The notes: a model not told the origin generated them from the letters alone. Shown: positions 28,400 to 37,424, counted from the stretch's first letter. The stretch is 64,000 bases of DNA from Myxococcales bacterium (GCA_020633555.1 JACKDL010000005.1:186001-250000), one strand, 5' to 3'. Program-made: numbers and translations.

Positions 28400-29968
28400 T
28401 CAGATCACCCAGCTCAGCAGGGTGTGCAGCGGCTCGGCCGTGAGCGGCGGGTGGGCCGGCCGGCGCACCTCGACGGGCAGGCCGTCGCGCAGCCGGATCC
28501 GAAGGACCTGAGCCAACACCGCGAGGCGATCCCATGTAGGGATGTCCAGGGCCTGCAGTCGACCCAGCCGATCCAGCGGGGCCAGGGTGGGCCAGGGGCC
28601 GTCGGCGGGGCCCACGGTGATGACCCCCCGGTCCACCACGATCTGCCGGTCCACCCCATGGCCCGGGGGGCGCCAGCGGATCACCGCGTGGGCCAGGGCG
28701 GCCAGCACGCGCCCCCGGCGCAGGGCGTGGACCCCGTGGGCCACCGCGCCGTCCAGGGCGTCGGCCACGCGCTCGGCGGTCCAGGGTCGCTCGCTCGCCT
28801 CCCGGGCGCTGTCGTCCGCCTGCGGGGGATCCGCGGTCTCATCGGAGGCCAGTTGCCGCTCGAGCCACAGGCGAGCGCCGACGACCCACACCGAGCGGTC
28901 GCCGTGGCGGGCCCGCTGGAGGGCGGCGCCGTCCGCGAGGACCGCGGGATCCACGGGCTCGGGCCACGGCAGCTCCAGGGGCGCCCCCCCGATCCACGCG
29001 GCCAACGGCGCCAGCGCGGCGGCGTGGGTGACCGGGCCCCAGCGGTGCGCCGCGCTGGGGGTGTCGGCCGCCTGAAACGCGGCGTCGGCGAACAGCAGCC
29101 GCCGGTCCCGCTGGCGCAGGGCCGTGTTGTAGGGCGGGGCGTGGCGCTTGATCTCGTCGGCCTCGAGCAGGGCCGCCTCGAGGGGGCTGGCGCACTCGGT
29201 GCAGTCCAGATCCCACACCTGCTGCGCCATCTCCTGCTTGCGCGCGCCCTGGCCCTTCTTGCCGCGGAAGTAGCTGTTCACGCGGGCCTTCAACGACGTG
29301 GCCTTGCCCACGTACAGCACCTCGCCGCCCTTGCCGAGCATGCGGTAGACGCCGGGCCCCTCGGGCAGGGCCAGCCGCACCTTGGCCGGCAGGCGGTAGC
29401 GGGCCTTGCCGGGCTTGGGGGGCGCCTCGGCGAGCAGGGTGCGCAGCCCCGCGAGATCGGTGACGCCCCGGGCGGCCAGGTGCGGCTGCAGGGCGCGCCA
29501 GATGAGCGCCGTGGCCTGCACGTGGCCGGCGGCTCGCTTGTGCTCGGGCAGGGCCAGCCCCAGGAAGCCCGCCACCGCGCGCAGCCCCCGCCGGGGCAGA
29601 TCGGGCAGCAGCCGGCGGGCCAGCTCGTAGGTGCAGATCCACTCGGCGTCGGGCAGGTGCGCGGTCAGGAACGCTTGCTCGTAGCGGGCCCAGTGGGCCA
29701 CCAGCACCCGGCCTCGGGCCGCGTGTCGCAGCGCGTCGATGACCTGGGCCGCGGGGAGCGCGTCGGCCAGCAGCTCGGCGGTGATCCCCGTCAGCCGCTG
29801 GATCGGGCGCGGGATCTGGATGCCCTCGGGCAGCGCCAGCAGGTGGGCGGTGGGCGGGGCGTCGGGCTTGGCGTCGGGCAGGGCCCACGCCAGCTCCAGG
29901 GGGTGGCCGTGGGCGGGGCTGGCGCCGGTGGCCTGCAGGTCCACCAGCAGCGCGGGGATCGGGATCAA
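28400..29968 (-). CDS. DnaQ-like exonuclease domain fused to UvrC-type GIY-YIG nuclease domain
   Basis: The 522-aa product starts at TTG 29968, overlapping the upstream stop (TTGA). Residues 6-165 resemble a DEDD exonuclease: ExoI VDLQATG (D10, but Gln12 for the usual Glu), ExoII AHWARYEQAFL (91-101) and ExoIII region EHKRAAGHVQATALIW (142-157), where the expected Asp appears to be His. Residues about 204-285 are a UvrC-type GIY-YIG nuclease (GPGVYRML, VLYVGKATSLKARVNSYF, and Glu in LEADEIKRHAPPYN). This is the exonuclease/UvrC-like fusion seen in several phyla. The missing acidic residues suggest a degenerate exonuclease. It may act in DNA repair. Confidence 0.82.
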   Translation of the reverse strand: MIPIPALLVDLQATGASPAHGHPLELAWALPDAKPDAPPTAHLLALPEGIQIPRPIQRLTGITAELLADALPAAQVIDALRHAARGRVLVAHWARYEQAFLTAHLPDAEWICTYELARRLLPDLPRRGLRAVAGFLGLALPEHKRAAGHVQATALIWRALQPHLAARGVTDLAGLRTLLAEAPPKPGKARYRLPAKVRLALPEGPGVYRMLGKGGEVLYVGKATSLKARVNSYFRGKKGQGARKQEMAQQVWDLDCTECASPLEAALLEADEIKRHAPPYNTALRQRDRRLLFADAAFQAADTPSAAHRWGPVTHAAALAPLAAWIGGAPLELPWPEPVDPAVLADGAALQRARHGDRSVWVVGARLWLERQLASDETADPPQADDSAREASERPWTAERVADALDGAVAHGVHALRRGRVLAALAHAVIRWRPPGHGVDRQIVVDRGVITVGPADGPWPTLAPLDRLGRLQALDIPTWDRLAVLAQVLRIRLRDGLPVEVRRPAHPPLTAEPLHTLLSWVI

Positions 29969-30948
29969 AGGTCGCCGTTGAAGGCGAAGCCCAGCAGCGT
30001 GTACGGGTAGGCCTGGGTGACCTGCTGGCCCGCCCGCGAGGCGTGCTCCAGCCAGAACTGGGTGATCAGGAACATGGTGGGCTGGTTGAACAGCGTCCCG
30101 GTGCGCTTGGGGTCCATCTGCCAGATGATCGCGGGCCCCACTCGGTGCATGGGGCTGTTGTTCGGGGTCTGCGCCTCGCCGGGCCGGTAGTCGTCGGCCT
30201 CGAACAGTGCCTTCGTCCAGGTCCACCGGGCGCCGATGATCCAGTTGTCGTTGGCGAAGTAGAGCAGGTCGGTGTCCTTCACCAGGCCCCAGCCGCGGTT
30301 GGGCACCAGGGTGTCCAGCACGGACTCGTAGAAGACCGGGGCGTCGTCCTCCAGGTCCAGGTTGAAGTACTCGGCGCGCAGCTCGCTGCGGGCGGCCACC
30401 TTGCCCAGCTTGATCTGCAGCCGCGCGTCGAGCCGGGCCGACCAGCCGGTGGTGGCGTAGCTGTGGGCGGCGTCGAGCGTGTCCTCGTCGTGGGCCGCCG
30501 TGGGGCTGTCGAAGTCGGTGGTGAGGTTGAAGGCCCCGAAGTAGGTGTGGTGCTCCAGGCGGGCGCGCAGCACCAGCAGGGCGAGCGGCACGGCCTCCAC
30601 CAGGACGCCAGGGCGCACGAAGCCCGGGCTGAGCTGCGTGTTCAGCGCCACCTTCAAGTACGTGTTCTGCTTGAGCTTCTGCCCCAGCGGCGCCGACTCG
30701 TCCACCGGGGGGGCGCCCCACAGCTTGTACATGTAGCCGATCTGGTTGCGGGTGATGAGCCCCAGCGGGTTCAGCCGCAGCACGCTCAGGCTCTGGTAGA
30801 ACCAGCGGTGCGGATCGGCGGGCGCCTCGGCCGCCGTGTCCTGCGACTGGATGTCTTTCGGCTTGGGTTGAGCCGCCGGCTGGGCCAGCGCGGGCGCAGC
30901 GAGCGCCCCCACCAGCCCCAGCGCCACGGCGCGGTGCAGTGCCTTCAT
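29965..30948 (-). CDS. Outer-membrane beta-barrel-like protein
   Basis: The 327-aa product has a signal peptide (LHRAVALGLVGALAAPALAQ) and then a Pro/Gln/Lys linker. The rest alternates hydrophobic and polar residues in amphipathic strands rich in aromatic and Asn/Asp residues (LTTDFDSPTAAH, LLYFANDNWIIGARWTWTK), ending in FAFNGDL. Such strands are typical of an outer-membrane barrel or porin; no known family is recognised. ATG at 30948 has GAGGGG upstream. It starts 118 bases from the divergent MoxR gene and overlaps the exonuclease/GIY-YIG gene, so those two are probably one transcript. Confidence 0.6.
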   Translation of the reverse strand: MKALHRAVALGLVGALAAPALAQPAAQPKPKDIQSQDTAAEAPADPHRWFYQSLSVLRLNPLGLITRNQIGYMYKLWGAPPVDESAPLGQKLKQNTYLKVALNTQLSPGFVRPGVLVEAVPLALLVLRARLEHHTYFGAFNLTTDFDSPTAAHDEDTLDAAHSYATTGWSARLDARLQIKLGKVAARSELRAEYFNLDLEDDAPVFYESVLDTLVPNRGWGLVKDTDLLYFANDNWIIGARWTWTKALFEADDYRPGEAQTPNNSPMHRVGPAIIWQMDPKRTGTLFNQPTMFLITQFWLEHASRAGQQVTQAYPYTLLGFAFNGDL

Positions 30949-31013
30949 CGATGTCCCCTCTCGCCCAGGCCCCTCCGCCGGGCCGCCCAGCATAGCCCCG
31001 CGCGATGGCCCCT

Positions 31014-31041
31014 TTGAACCCCGTGGTGCGCCCCGTATCCT
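31014..31041 (+). promoter_or_regulatory. Candidate promoter of the MoxR-DUF5682 operon
   Basis: TTGAAC (31014-31019), 16-base spacer, TATCCT (31036-31041), then GGAGG at 31056-31060 before the ATG at 31067. The hexamers match sigma70-type consensus better than most others in this GC-rich window. Confidence 0.5.
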
Positions 31042-31066
31042 GCGGCGGCCCACCCGGAGGACCCCC

Positions 31067-32200
31067 ATGGCCGACGCCCTGAGATTGCCCGCCGAGCGCC
31101 GCTGGGCCGACGAGCTGGCCGCCCTGGCGGCGGTGGACGCCGATCCGCGGCCGGCGGGCTGGCGCCTGTCGCCCCGAGCCGTGCAGACCTTCATCCTGGG
31201 CAGCGGCGACGCGCCCATCGCCTGGACCGACGGCGATGGGCAGGCCCACGAGACGGTGATCGGCAAGAAGTTCTATGGCGCCGATGTGTTGGTGCAGCGG
31301 GCCATCGTCACCCTGGCCAGCGACCGGGGGCTGCTGCTCATCGGCGAGCCGGGCACGGCCAAGAGCTGGCTTTCGGAGCACCTGGCGGCGGCCATCAGCG
31401 GCAGCAGCCTGCTGACGGTGCAGGGCACCGCGGGGCTCACCGAGGACCAGATCAAGTACGGCTGGAACTACGCCCTGCTGCTGGCCGAGGGGCCCAGCGA
31501 GAAGGCCCTGGTGCCGGGCCCGCTCTACCGCGCCATGCAGGGCGGGCAGGTGATGCGCTTCGAGGAGATCACCCGGGCGCCGCACGAGGTGCAGGACACC
31601 TTGCTGTCGGCCCTGTCGGACAAGGTGATCACGCTGCCCGAGCTGCCCGGCGACGCCGGCGTGGTGTTGGCCCGGCCCGGCTTCAACCTCATCGCCACGG
31701 CCAACACCCGCGACCGGGGTGTGAACGAGATGTCCAGCGCGCTGAAGCGGCGCTTCAACTTCGAGACGGTGCCGCCCGTGCAGGCGCTGAACGAGGAGGT
31801 GCGCATCGTGCGTGAGCAGGTGGGCCGCCTGCTCGACGAGGGCGGCCACACCGCCACCCTGGGCGACGACGTGCTGGAGCTGCTGGTGACCACCTTCCAC
31901 GAGGTGCGCCAGGGCCAGACCCTGGAGGGGGTGCAGCTCGACCGGCCCAGCCAGGGCGTGATGTCCACCGCCGAGGCGGTGAGCGTGGGGCTGAACGCGG
32001 CGCTCTTCGCGAGCTTCTTCGCCGACGGGCAGGTGACCCCCGAGCATCTGGCGCTGCAGCTCGGCGGGGTGGTGGCCAAGGACGCCCGCGAGGATCTGAA
32101 GGTGATCCGGGCCTACTTCGACGTGGCCGTGAAGCCACGGGCGCAGCGGGCCGAGGGCGCCTGGAAGGCGTACTACGCGGCCCGCAAGCTCTTGAGCTGA
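31067..32200 (+). CDS. MoxR-family AAA+ ATPase
   Basis: The 377-aa product has Walker A GEPGTAKS (93-100), Walker B QVMRFEEITRAP, sensor-1 ATANTRDRGV and an arginine-finger region ALKRRFNFETV. This is the MoxR/AAA_5 pattern. MoxR ATPases act as chaperones with von Willebrand factor A partners. GGAGG lies at 31056-31060. The next gene (DUF5682) starts at the last base of this stop codon, so the two are coupled. From family knowledge, MoxR and DUF5682 genes are often joined by VWA and SWIM-domain genes; neither is here. Confidence 0.85.
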   Translation: MADALRLPAERRWADELAALAAVDADPRPAGWRLSPRAVQTFILGSGDAPIAWTDGDGQAHETVIGKKFYGADVLVQRAIVTLASDRGLLLIGEPGTAKSWLSEHLAAAISGSSLLTVQGTAGLTEDQIKYGWNYALLLAEGPSEKALVPGPLYRAMQGGQVMRFEEITRAPHEVQDTLLSALSDKVITLPELPGDAGVVLARPGFNLIATANTRDRGVNEMSSALKRRFNFETVPPVQALNEEVRIVREQVGRLLDEGGHTATLGDDVLELLVTTFHEVRQGQTLEGVQLDRPSQGVMSTAEAVSVGLNAALFASFFADGQVTPEHLALQLGGVVAKDAREDLKVIRAYFDVAVKPRAQRAEGAWKAYYAARKLLS

Positions 32201-34641
32201 TGGCGAAGCGGCCCAAGCCCCCGGCCGAGACGGACGTGGCCGGGGCCGTCGCGCAGATCCTGGCCGACGAGCGGGTGCTGTGGATCGGCGTGAAGCACTA
32301 CAGCCCGTCCTGCGCGCGGGCGGCGGCGGCGCTCATCCGCGAGGCGCGCCCGGCGGCCGTGCTGGTGGAGGGGCCCGAGGACGGCACGCCCCTCATCGAG
32401 CACCTGATCGCGCCCGAGACCGCGCCGCCGGTGACCCTGTTCGCCAGCTACGTCGATCAGAAAAACCGCTTTGAACTCAACGGCGTGCTGACCCCCGAAC
32501 CCGAGCTGCCCGCCCGGTTCCGGGCCTGGTGGCCCTTCGTGGCGTGGAGCCCCGAGTACGCGGCCCTGCAGGCGGGGGCCGCGGTGGGCGCCGAGCTCGC
32601 TTTCATCGATCTGCCCCTGTTGGCGCGCATCCCCTTTCAGCACGCCCGGACGCTGGATCCCGACCAGGTGATCGAGGACCGGCACCTGTGGGCCAACGCC
32701 TACTTCCAGGCCCTGCGGGCGCGCACCGGGCGGCCGAGCTTCATGGGGTTGTGGGAGGCCCTGTTCGAGGTGGGCGCTCAGGACACGCCGCCCGCCGAGG
32801 TGATGCGGGCGGTGCACACCTTCGCCTGGTGCGCCCGCCACGCGGGCGTGGATCTGGCCCGGCGCGAGGCGGGGCTGACCGCCGACGGCACGCTGGCCCG
32901 CGAGGGGCACATGCGCTGGCACATCGACCAGGCGCTCAAGCGGCACCCCACCGGGCGCGTGGCCGTGGTCACCGGCGCGTTCCACGCGGTGGCCCTGCCG
33001 TTCATGAAGGCGCAGCGGGCGAAGTGGCCCGCCGACAAGGCCGCCGAGATCCGCCTGACTCCCCACAGCTACCCGGCGCTGAGCCGCCTGTACGACATGG
33101 CCCGCCAGCCCGGCCACGGGGCGGCGGTGTGGGCCGCCATGGAGGCGGGGGCGGCGCGGCCGTACGACGCTGCGGCGCTCGATCTGCTGGTGCAGGTGGT
33201 GCGGGCGGCCCGGGGCGGCGACGCCGGGGCGAGCACGGCCGACGGCGTGGGCGCCTGGCAGCAGGCGCAGAACCTGGCGCGGCTGCGGGGCAACGCCCAG
33301 GTGACCCTGGACGACCTGCGCGACGGGGTGCGCTCGGCGCTGGTGAAGGGTGACGCGCGCGAGCAGGGCGGGGCGGTGGCGCGGGCCCTGCGGGACGTGC
33401 TGACGGGCACGGCCGTCGGGCGGGTGACGGCGGCGGCGGGCGAGGTGCCCCTGCTGGCCAGCTTCCGCGACGACGCGCGGCGGTTCCGGCTGGATCTCAG
33501 CGGGGTCCAGAAGACCGTGCGCCTGGATCTGCGCCGCGACCCCAGGCACCGCGACAAGAGCGCGTTCCTGCACCAGGCGGCGTACCTGCAGGTGCCCCTG
33601 TTCGGCGAGCTCGACAAGCACCCCGGGCGGCACCTGCGTGGCCCCGATCCCGTGCGTGGCGAGGACCTGCACCTGCTGGGCGAGACCTGGGCCGTGCAGT
33701 GGAGCGAGCAGGTGGACGACCGCCTGCTGAGCCTGGCGGATCGGGGCACCAGCCTGGCGGCGGCGGCGGGCACCACCCTGCGGGCGGCGCTGCCCGCCCT
33801 GCGCGAAGACGCGGACGGCGCCAGCGTGGCGCTGCTGCAGGCGGCCCAGATGGGGCTGAACGACCTGTTCGACCCGGTGCTGGCCACCGTCGAGGCGGCG
33901 GTGCTGGCGGATCGGGCCTTCGCCCACCTGGTCGACGCCCTGGAGCGCTTCGCCTTCCTGCTGGGGCAGCGCACCACCCTGCCGACCCACGGCCTGGCGC
34001 GGCTGGCGCGGGTGGTGGCGCAGGTGCACGACCGGGCCTGCCGAGCCCTGCCCACGCTGGCGGGCCTGGATCCCGATCGGCTGGGGCCCACCTTGGAGCG
34101 GCTGGTGCGGCTGGTGCGGCTGACGGTGGACGGCCGGGTGGACGGGCTGGCCCCCGAGGTCCTGCTGGAGGCCGCGGCGGCGCTGGCCGAGGACGGCGCG
34201 GCGCGGCCCACCCTGCGGGGGGCCGCCTACGGGGTCCTCCATGGGTTCGGGCAGGTGGGCGAGGCCCGGGTGGCGCAGGCCCTGGCCGGCTACCTGGATG
34301 GCGGCCCCGAGGCAGCGCTGGCGGCGGGGCGCTTCCTCGACGGCCTGCTCACCCAGGCCCGCGGCGCCCTGCTGCGGGGCCGGCGCCTGCTGGCGGTGGT
34401 GGATCGGGCCCTGGGCGACCTGGACTGGGCCACCTTCAAGCGGGCCCTGCCCGAACTGCGCCGCGCCTTCGCCCGCTTCACCCCGCCCGAGCTCGACCAG
34501 CTCGGCGGCCGAGTGGCGCAGGGCCTGGGCCTGCGGGCGGCCCCCGCCCTGGAGGGGCCGGTGCCCGCGGAAACCCTGAGCGTCGGGCTGGCCCTGGACC
34601 GGGCGGTGGCCGCCGCGCTGGCGGCGCAAGGGCTCGCCTGA
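32200..34641 (+). CDS. DUF5682 family protein
   Basis: The 813-aa product starts with a domain containing VLWIGVKHYSPSCARAAAAL and VLVEGPEDGTPLIEHL, then VVTGAFHAVALPF. This is the DUF5682 signature, whose N-terminal part resembles ChaN/TraB-like alpha/beta proteins with a conserved His in KHYSP. The C-terminal half is a long helical region. The function is unknown; it is genetically linked to MoxR ATPases and may be its substrate or partner. It shares one base with the MoxR gene. A perfect hairpin starts at its stop codon, so the operon here has only two genes. Confidence 0.8.
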   Translation: MAKRPKPPAETDVAGAVAQILADERVLWIGVKHYSPSCARAAAALIREARPAAVLVEGPEDGTPLIEHLIAPETAPPVTLFASYVDQKNRFELNGVLTPEPELPARFRAWWPFVAWSPEYAALQAGAAVGAELAFIDLPLLARIPFQHARTLDPDQVIEDRHLWANAYFQALRARTGRPSFMGLWEALFEVGAQDTPPAEVMRAVHTFAWCARHAGVDLARREAGLTADGTLAREGHMRWHIDQALKRHPTGRVAVVTGAFHAVALPFMKAQRAKWPADKAAEIRLTPHSYPALSRLYDMARQPGHGAAVWAAMEAGAARPYDAAALDLLVQVVRAARGGDAGASTADGVGAWQQAQNLARLRGNAQVTLDDLRDGVRSALVKGDAREQGGAVARALRDVLTGTAVGRVTAAAGEVPLLASFRDDARRFRLDLSGVQKTVRLDLRRDPRHRDKSAFLHQAAYLQVPLFGELDKHPGRHLRGPDPVRGEDLHLLGETWAVQWSEQVDDRLLSLADRGTSLAAAAGTTLRAALPALREDADGASVALLQAAQMGLNDLFDPVLATVEAAVLADRAFAHLVDALERFAFLLGQRTTLPTHGLARLARVVAQVHDRACRALPTLAGLDPDRLGPTLERLVRLVRLTVDGRVDGLAPEVLLEAAAALAEDGAARPTLRGAAYGVLHGFGQVGEARVAQALAGYLDGGPEAALAAGRFLDGLLTQARGALLRGRRLLAVVDRALGDLDWATFKRALPELRRAFARFTPPELDQLGGRVAQGLGLRAAPALEGPVPAETLSVGLALDRAVAAALAAQGLA

Positions 34642-34659
34642 GGGCGCCGGTCCGGGCGC
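34640..34659 (+). terminator. Hairpin at end of MoxR-DUF5682 operon
   Basis: GGGCGCC (34640-34646), loop GGTCCG, GGCGCCC (34653-34659): a perfect 7-bp GC stem overlapping the stop codon. There is no U tract. Confidence 0.5.
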
Positions 34660-34733
34660 CCGGGCAGGCCCCCGTTCGAGCCCGGGACGATTTAGACGCG
34701 ACACGCGCCGAGATCCGCCGATGGAGGGGGGGA

Positions 34734-34752
34734 GGGCCCGGTCTGCGGGCCC
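34734..34752 (+). promoter_or_regulatory. Hairpin 18 bases before the Rpn-type nuclease gene
   Basis: GGGCCCG (34734-34740), loop GTCTG, CGGGCCC (34746-34752): a perfect 7-bp stem. It could attenuate expression or be chance in GC-rich sequence. Confidence 0.3.
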
Positions 34753-34770
34753 GTCTGCTGCGGAGCCCCC

Positions 34771-35820
34771 ATGCCCTCACCCCACGACCAGCTCTTCCGC
34801 ACGCTCTTCGCGCAGCCAAACTTGGCCGCCTCGTTGCTGCGCGGGCTGCTGCCCAAGGGCCTCGTCGCCGGCCTCGACCTGGACCGGCTGGCGGTCTGCG
34901 ACGGTGAGTTTCCGGCCGTCGGCAAGGGCGGGCGGCGCGCCGATCTCGTCTGCGAGGTGCCCTGGCGCGACGGGCAGCAGCCCGCCGCGCACGTGGTGGT
35001 GCTGTGCGAGCACCAGAGCCGCCCGGATCGTTGGATGGCGCTGCGCCTGAGCGAGTACGCCCACGGGGTGTGGGCGCGCCACCGCCGCGACCACAAGCGC
35101 GCGAAGCAGGTGCCGCTCGTCATCCCGCTGGTGGTGCACAACGGGCGCCGGCCCTGGCGGACCCGGCTGAGCCTGCTGGACCTGCAGGCCGGCGGCGCGC
35201 ACTTCAAAGCCGCCATCGCGCCCTTCGTGTTCGACGGCCAGTTCCTGCTGGACGACCTGCCGACCGTGCAGGACCAGGCGCTGCGGGCGCGGGCCATGGC
35301 TGCCGCGGCGGAGCTGGGGCTGCGGGCCATGCGGGACGCCCGGGGCGACCTGGCCCGCAGCCTGCGGGAGGCCAAGGCCCTGTTCCTGCAGGTGGAGCAG
35401 AGCCCGTCGGGCCTGGCGGCATTGTGCGCCGTCATCCGGTATTGTCTGCTCGTGGGCGAGGCCGACACCCGCGCGGTCCTCACCGACGAGATCGCCCCCG
35501 CCCTGGACCCCGAGCCACAGGAGGCCGTCATGACCGCCGCCGACATGCTGAAGGCCGAAGGCCGCGAGGAGGGCCTGCGCCTTGGCCTGGAGCAGGGCTT
35601 GGAGCAAGGCTTGGAGCAGGGCTTGGAGCAGGGCCGCGCGCAGGGCTTCCGGGCCGGCCGAGTCGACGTGCTGCTCAAGCTGCTGCAGCTCAAGTTCGGG
35701 CCGGTCCCGCAGGCCGCCCGCGGCCGCATCCAGGCCGCCCCCGTGGAGGCCCTGGACGCCATGGCGGCCAAGGTCCTGAGCGCGGAGCGCCTGGCCGAGG
35801 TGCTCGCGCTGCTGCCCTGA
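34771..35820 (+). CDS. Rpn-family PD-(D/E)XK nuclease (transposase_31-like)
   Basis: The 349-aa product starts with PHDQLFRTLF, the usual beginning of Rpn/YhgA proteins. The nuclease core is Asp58 in GGRRADLVCEV and EHQ (80-82) in VVVLCEHQSRPDRWMALRL, giving the D-x(n)-ExQ pattern of PD-(D/E)XK enzymes. The C-terminal part is helical and contains four exact GLEQ repeats. Rpn proteins cleave DNA and promote RecA-independent recombination; they are often acquired genes. It sits after the DUF5682 operon on the same strand, separated by 129 bases containing two hairpins. No insertion-sequence ends are seen. Confidence 0.8.
   Translation: MPSPHDQLFRTLFAQPNLAASLLRGLLPKGLVAGLDLDRLAVCDGEFPAVGKGGRRADLVCEVPWRDGQQPAAHVVVLCEHQSRPDRWMALRLSEYAHGVWARHRRDHKRAKQVPLVIPLVVHNGRRPWRTRLSLLDLQAGGAHFKAAIAPFVFDGQFLLDDLPTVQDQALRARAMAAAAELGLRAMRDARGDLARSLREAKALFLQVEQSPSGLAALCAVIRYCLLVGEADTRAVLTDEIAPALDPEPQEAVMTAADMLKAEGREEGLRLGLEQGLEQGLEQGLEQGRAQGFRAGRVDVLLKLLQLKFGPVPQAARGRIQAAPVEALDAMAAKVLSAERLAEVLALLP
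35584..35631 (+). repeat. Four 12-base repeats encoding GLEQ
   Basis: GGCCTGGAGCAG, GGCTTGGAGCAA, GGCTTGGAGCAG, GGCTTGGAGCAG are in frame within the Rpn-type gene. They use TTG leucine codons, rare elsewhere in this window, and would allow length variation by slippage. Confidence 0.85.
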
Positions 35821-35903
35821 CAGCCGGCGGCCCGCGCCACGGCGTGTGACATGACCCCCGCCGTCGGGCTCCAATGGGCCATCGGCTCGACTCGAGGACG
35901 CCC

Positions 35904-37352
35904 ATGCGCCGCCTGACGCTCACCCTGCTGCCCGCCGTGCTGTTCGCCTGCGACGACAGCGCCACCCGCGAACGGGATCCCAACCTGAACCCCGACGAGG
36001 GGGTGGCCACCGACCTCGGCGGCGCCGGCGGGGGCGGCGGCGCCGGCGACCCCGACATGACCCCGACCGATGAGGGCGTGGGGGGCGGCGGCGACGCCGA
36101 GCCCGATCAGGGCCGCGACATGTTCGTCGCCCCGGACGTGGGCCCCGCCGAGCCCGAGATCTGCGACGGCCAGGACCAGGACCAGGACGGCCTGATCGAC
36201 GAGGGGGTGAGCAACGCCTGCGGCGGCTGCGGCGGGCTGCCCCCCGAGGGCTGCCAGGCCTGGCGGGTGAGCCTGGTGCAGAACGCCCAGAGCACCTTGG
36301 TGCCCGACGGCGTGGTGGGCCTCACCGGCGCGGCCCTCGGCTTCAGCGAGCAGATGATCCCGGGGGCCCTGTGCGAGATCCTGCGCATCCCCGCCAGCCC
36401 GGTGGACGCCCACCTGGGCCAGGTGAACGTGGACAGCCCGCAGGCCAACCTGAACCTGGGCCCGGTGTACGACGACCGGCTCGGCGCCCACCGCTACCTG
36501 AACACCCCCGAATTGGGCGCCACCACGGTGCACGACGCCGGCGACGCGGTGCAGGTGCGCGCCGGCGGCGGGCTGTTGGTGGGCCCCTTCGACTTCACGC
36601 TCACGGCGCCCGATCGCCTGGCCCAGGTCACCGAGGACGACCTGGCGCCCATCGCCGACCTGGCCCAGGGCAACCGCGACGCGCCCTACACGCTCACCTG
36701 GGCGCCCGGCGGCGATCCCCGCCTGCCCGTGGGCCTGTTCATCGGCGGCAGCCGCCCCATCTTCCGCACCTCGGTGTACCGGGGCACCGACAGCTACCAG
36801 ATCGACGGGCGCCTGCGGGATGACGGTGAGTTCGTGTTGGCTCCCGAGCTCTTCGGCGGCGGGCTGCCCGAAAGCGCCATCCGCGTGGATCTGGTGCGCC
36901 AGGCCGAGCTGCGACTGCCCCTGGGCAGCCACAGCGTCTCGGCCCAGATCGGCCAGCGCCTGCGTCTGGGGCGCTCCGGCCCTCTGGAGCGCGACGCCGA
37001 GCGGCCCTTCCAGATCACGAACCCCAGCCCCAACGTGCGCGAGATCGCCCCGGGCGAGCCCCTGCTGGTGGAGTGGAGCGCGCTGCCGCCGGGCGCGGGC
37101 CCGCTGACGGTCACCCTGATCCTGCAGGACAACGCCATCCCCGAGCGGCGCCAGATCAGCTGCGTGGTGGACGACCCCAGCCTGAACGCCCTGACCCTGC
37201 CCGCCGAGTTCACCGCCGAGTTCTGGCCGGCGGGGGACACCGACGTGCGCATCCTGGCCCTGCGCTGGGACGTGTTCCGCGCCGAGCTGCCGGCGCCCGA
37301 TCGCGGGACCCTGGTGCGCTCGCAGACCATCCAGATGGATCTTGAGCCCTGA
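35904..37352 (+). CDS. Lipoprotein with MopE-like calcium-binding motif
   Basis: The 482-aa product has a lipoprotein signal (TLTLLPAVLFAC, lipobox Cys about residue 16). An Asp/Gly-rich low-complexity linker follows (repeated DMxPxDEG-like stretches). Then comes the MopE/thrombospondin-type motif CDGQDQDQDGLIDEG (about residues 91-105), probably a Ca-binding loop. The following NACGGCGG has possible disulfides. The rest is beta-rich with no recognised domain. ATG at 35904 was preferred to an in-frame start 30 bases upstream because the signal peptide then begins at the N-terminus. Similar Asp-rich lipoproteins are common in Myxococcota. Its role is unknown. Confidence 0.75.
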   Translation: MRRLTLTLLPAVLFACDDSATRERDPNLNPDEGVATDLGGAGGGGGAGDPDMTPTDEGVGGGGDAEPDQGRDMFVAPDVGPAEPEICDGQDQDQDGLIDEGVSNACGGCGGLPPEGCQAWRVSLVQNAQSTLVPDGVVGLTGAALGFSEQMIPGALCEILRIPASPVDAHLGQVNVDSPQANLNLGPVYDDRLGAHRYLNTPELGATTVHDAGDAVQVRAGGGLLVGPFDFTLTAPDRLAQVTEDDLAPIADLAQGNRDAPYTLTWAPGGDPRLPVGLFIGGSRPIFRTSVYRGTDSYQIDGRLRDDGEFVLAPELFGGGLPESAIRVDLVRQAELRLPLGSHSVSAQIGQRLRLGRSGPLERDAERPFQITNPSPNVREIAPGEPLLVEWSALPPGAGPLTVTLILQDNAIPERRQISCVVDDPSLNALTLPAEFTAEFWPAGDTDVRILALRWDVFRAELPAPDRGTLVRSQTIQMDLEP

Positions 37353-37371
37353 CCGCCTCCGGAACACCGCG

Positions 37372-37415
37372 CGGGCGCAAGACGCGGTGCACCAAACGCC
37401 TGCGCCCGTTATGAT
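37372..37415 (+). promoter_or_regulatory. Inverted repeat and -10-like element before the caspase-like gene
   Basis: CGGGCGCA (37372-37379) pairs with TGCGCCCG (37401-37408), enclosing the palindrome GGTGCACC (37386-37393). TATGAT at 37410-37415 lies 9 bases before the ATG at 37425, so the transcript could be nearly leaderless. Confidence 0.4.
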
Positions 37416-37424
37416 GCCGCTCCC

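Noticed and set aside
30949..32047. Minus-strand open frame upstream of the exonuclease/GIY-YIG gene
   Set aside because: It is antisense to the MoxR gene and has biased composition. The conserved exonuclease domain starts at TTG 29968.
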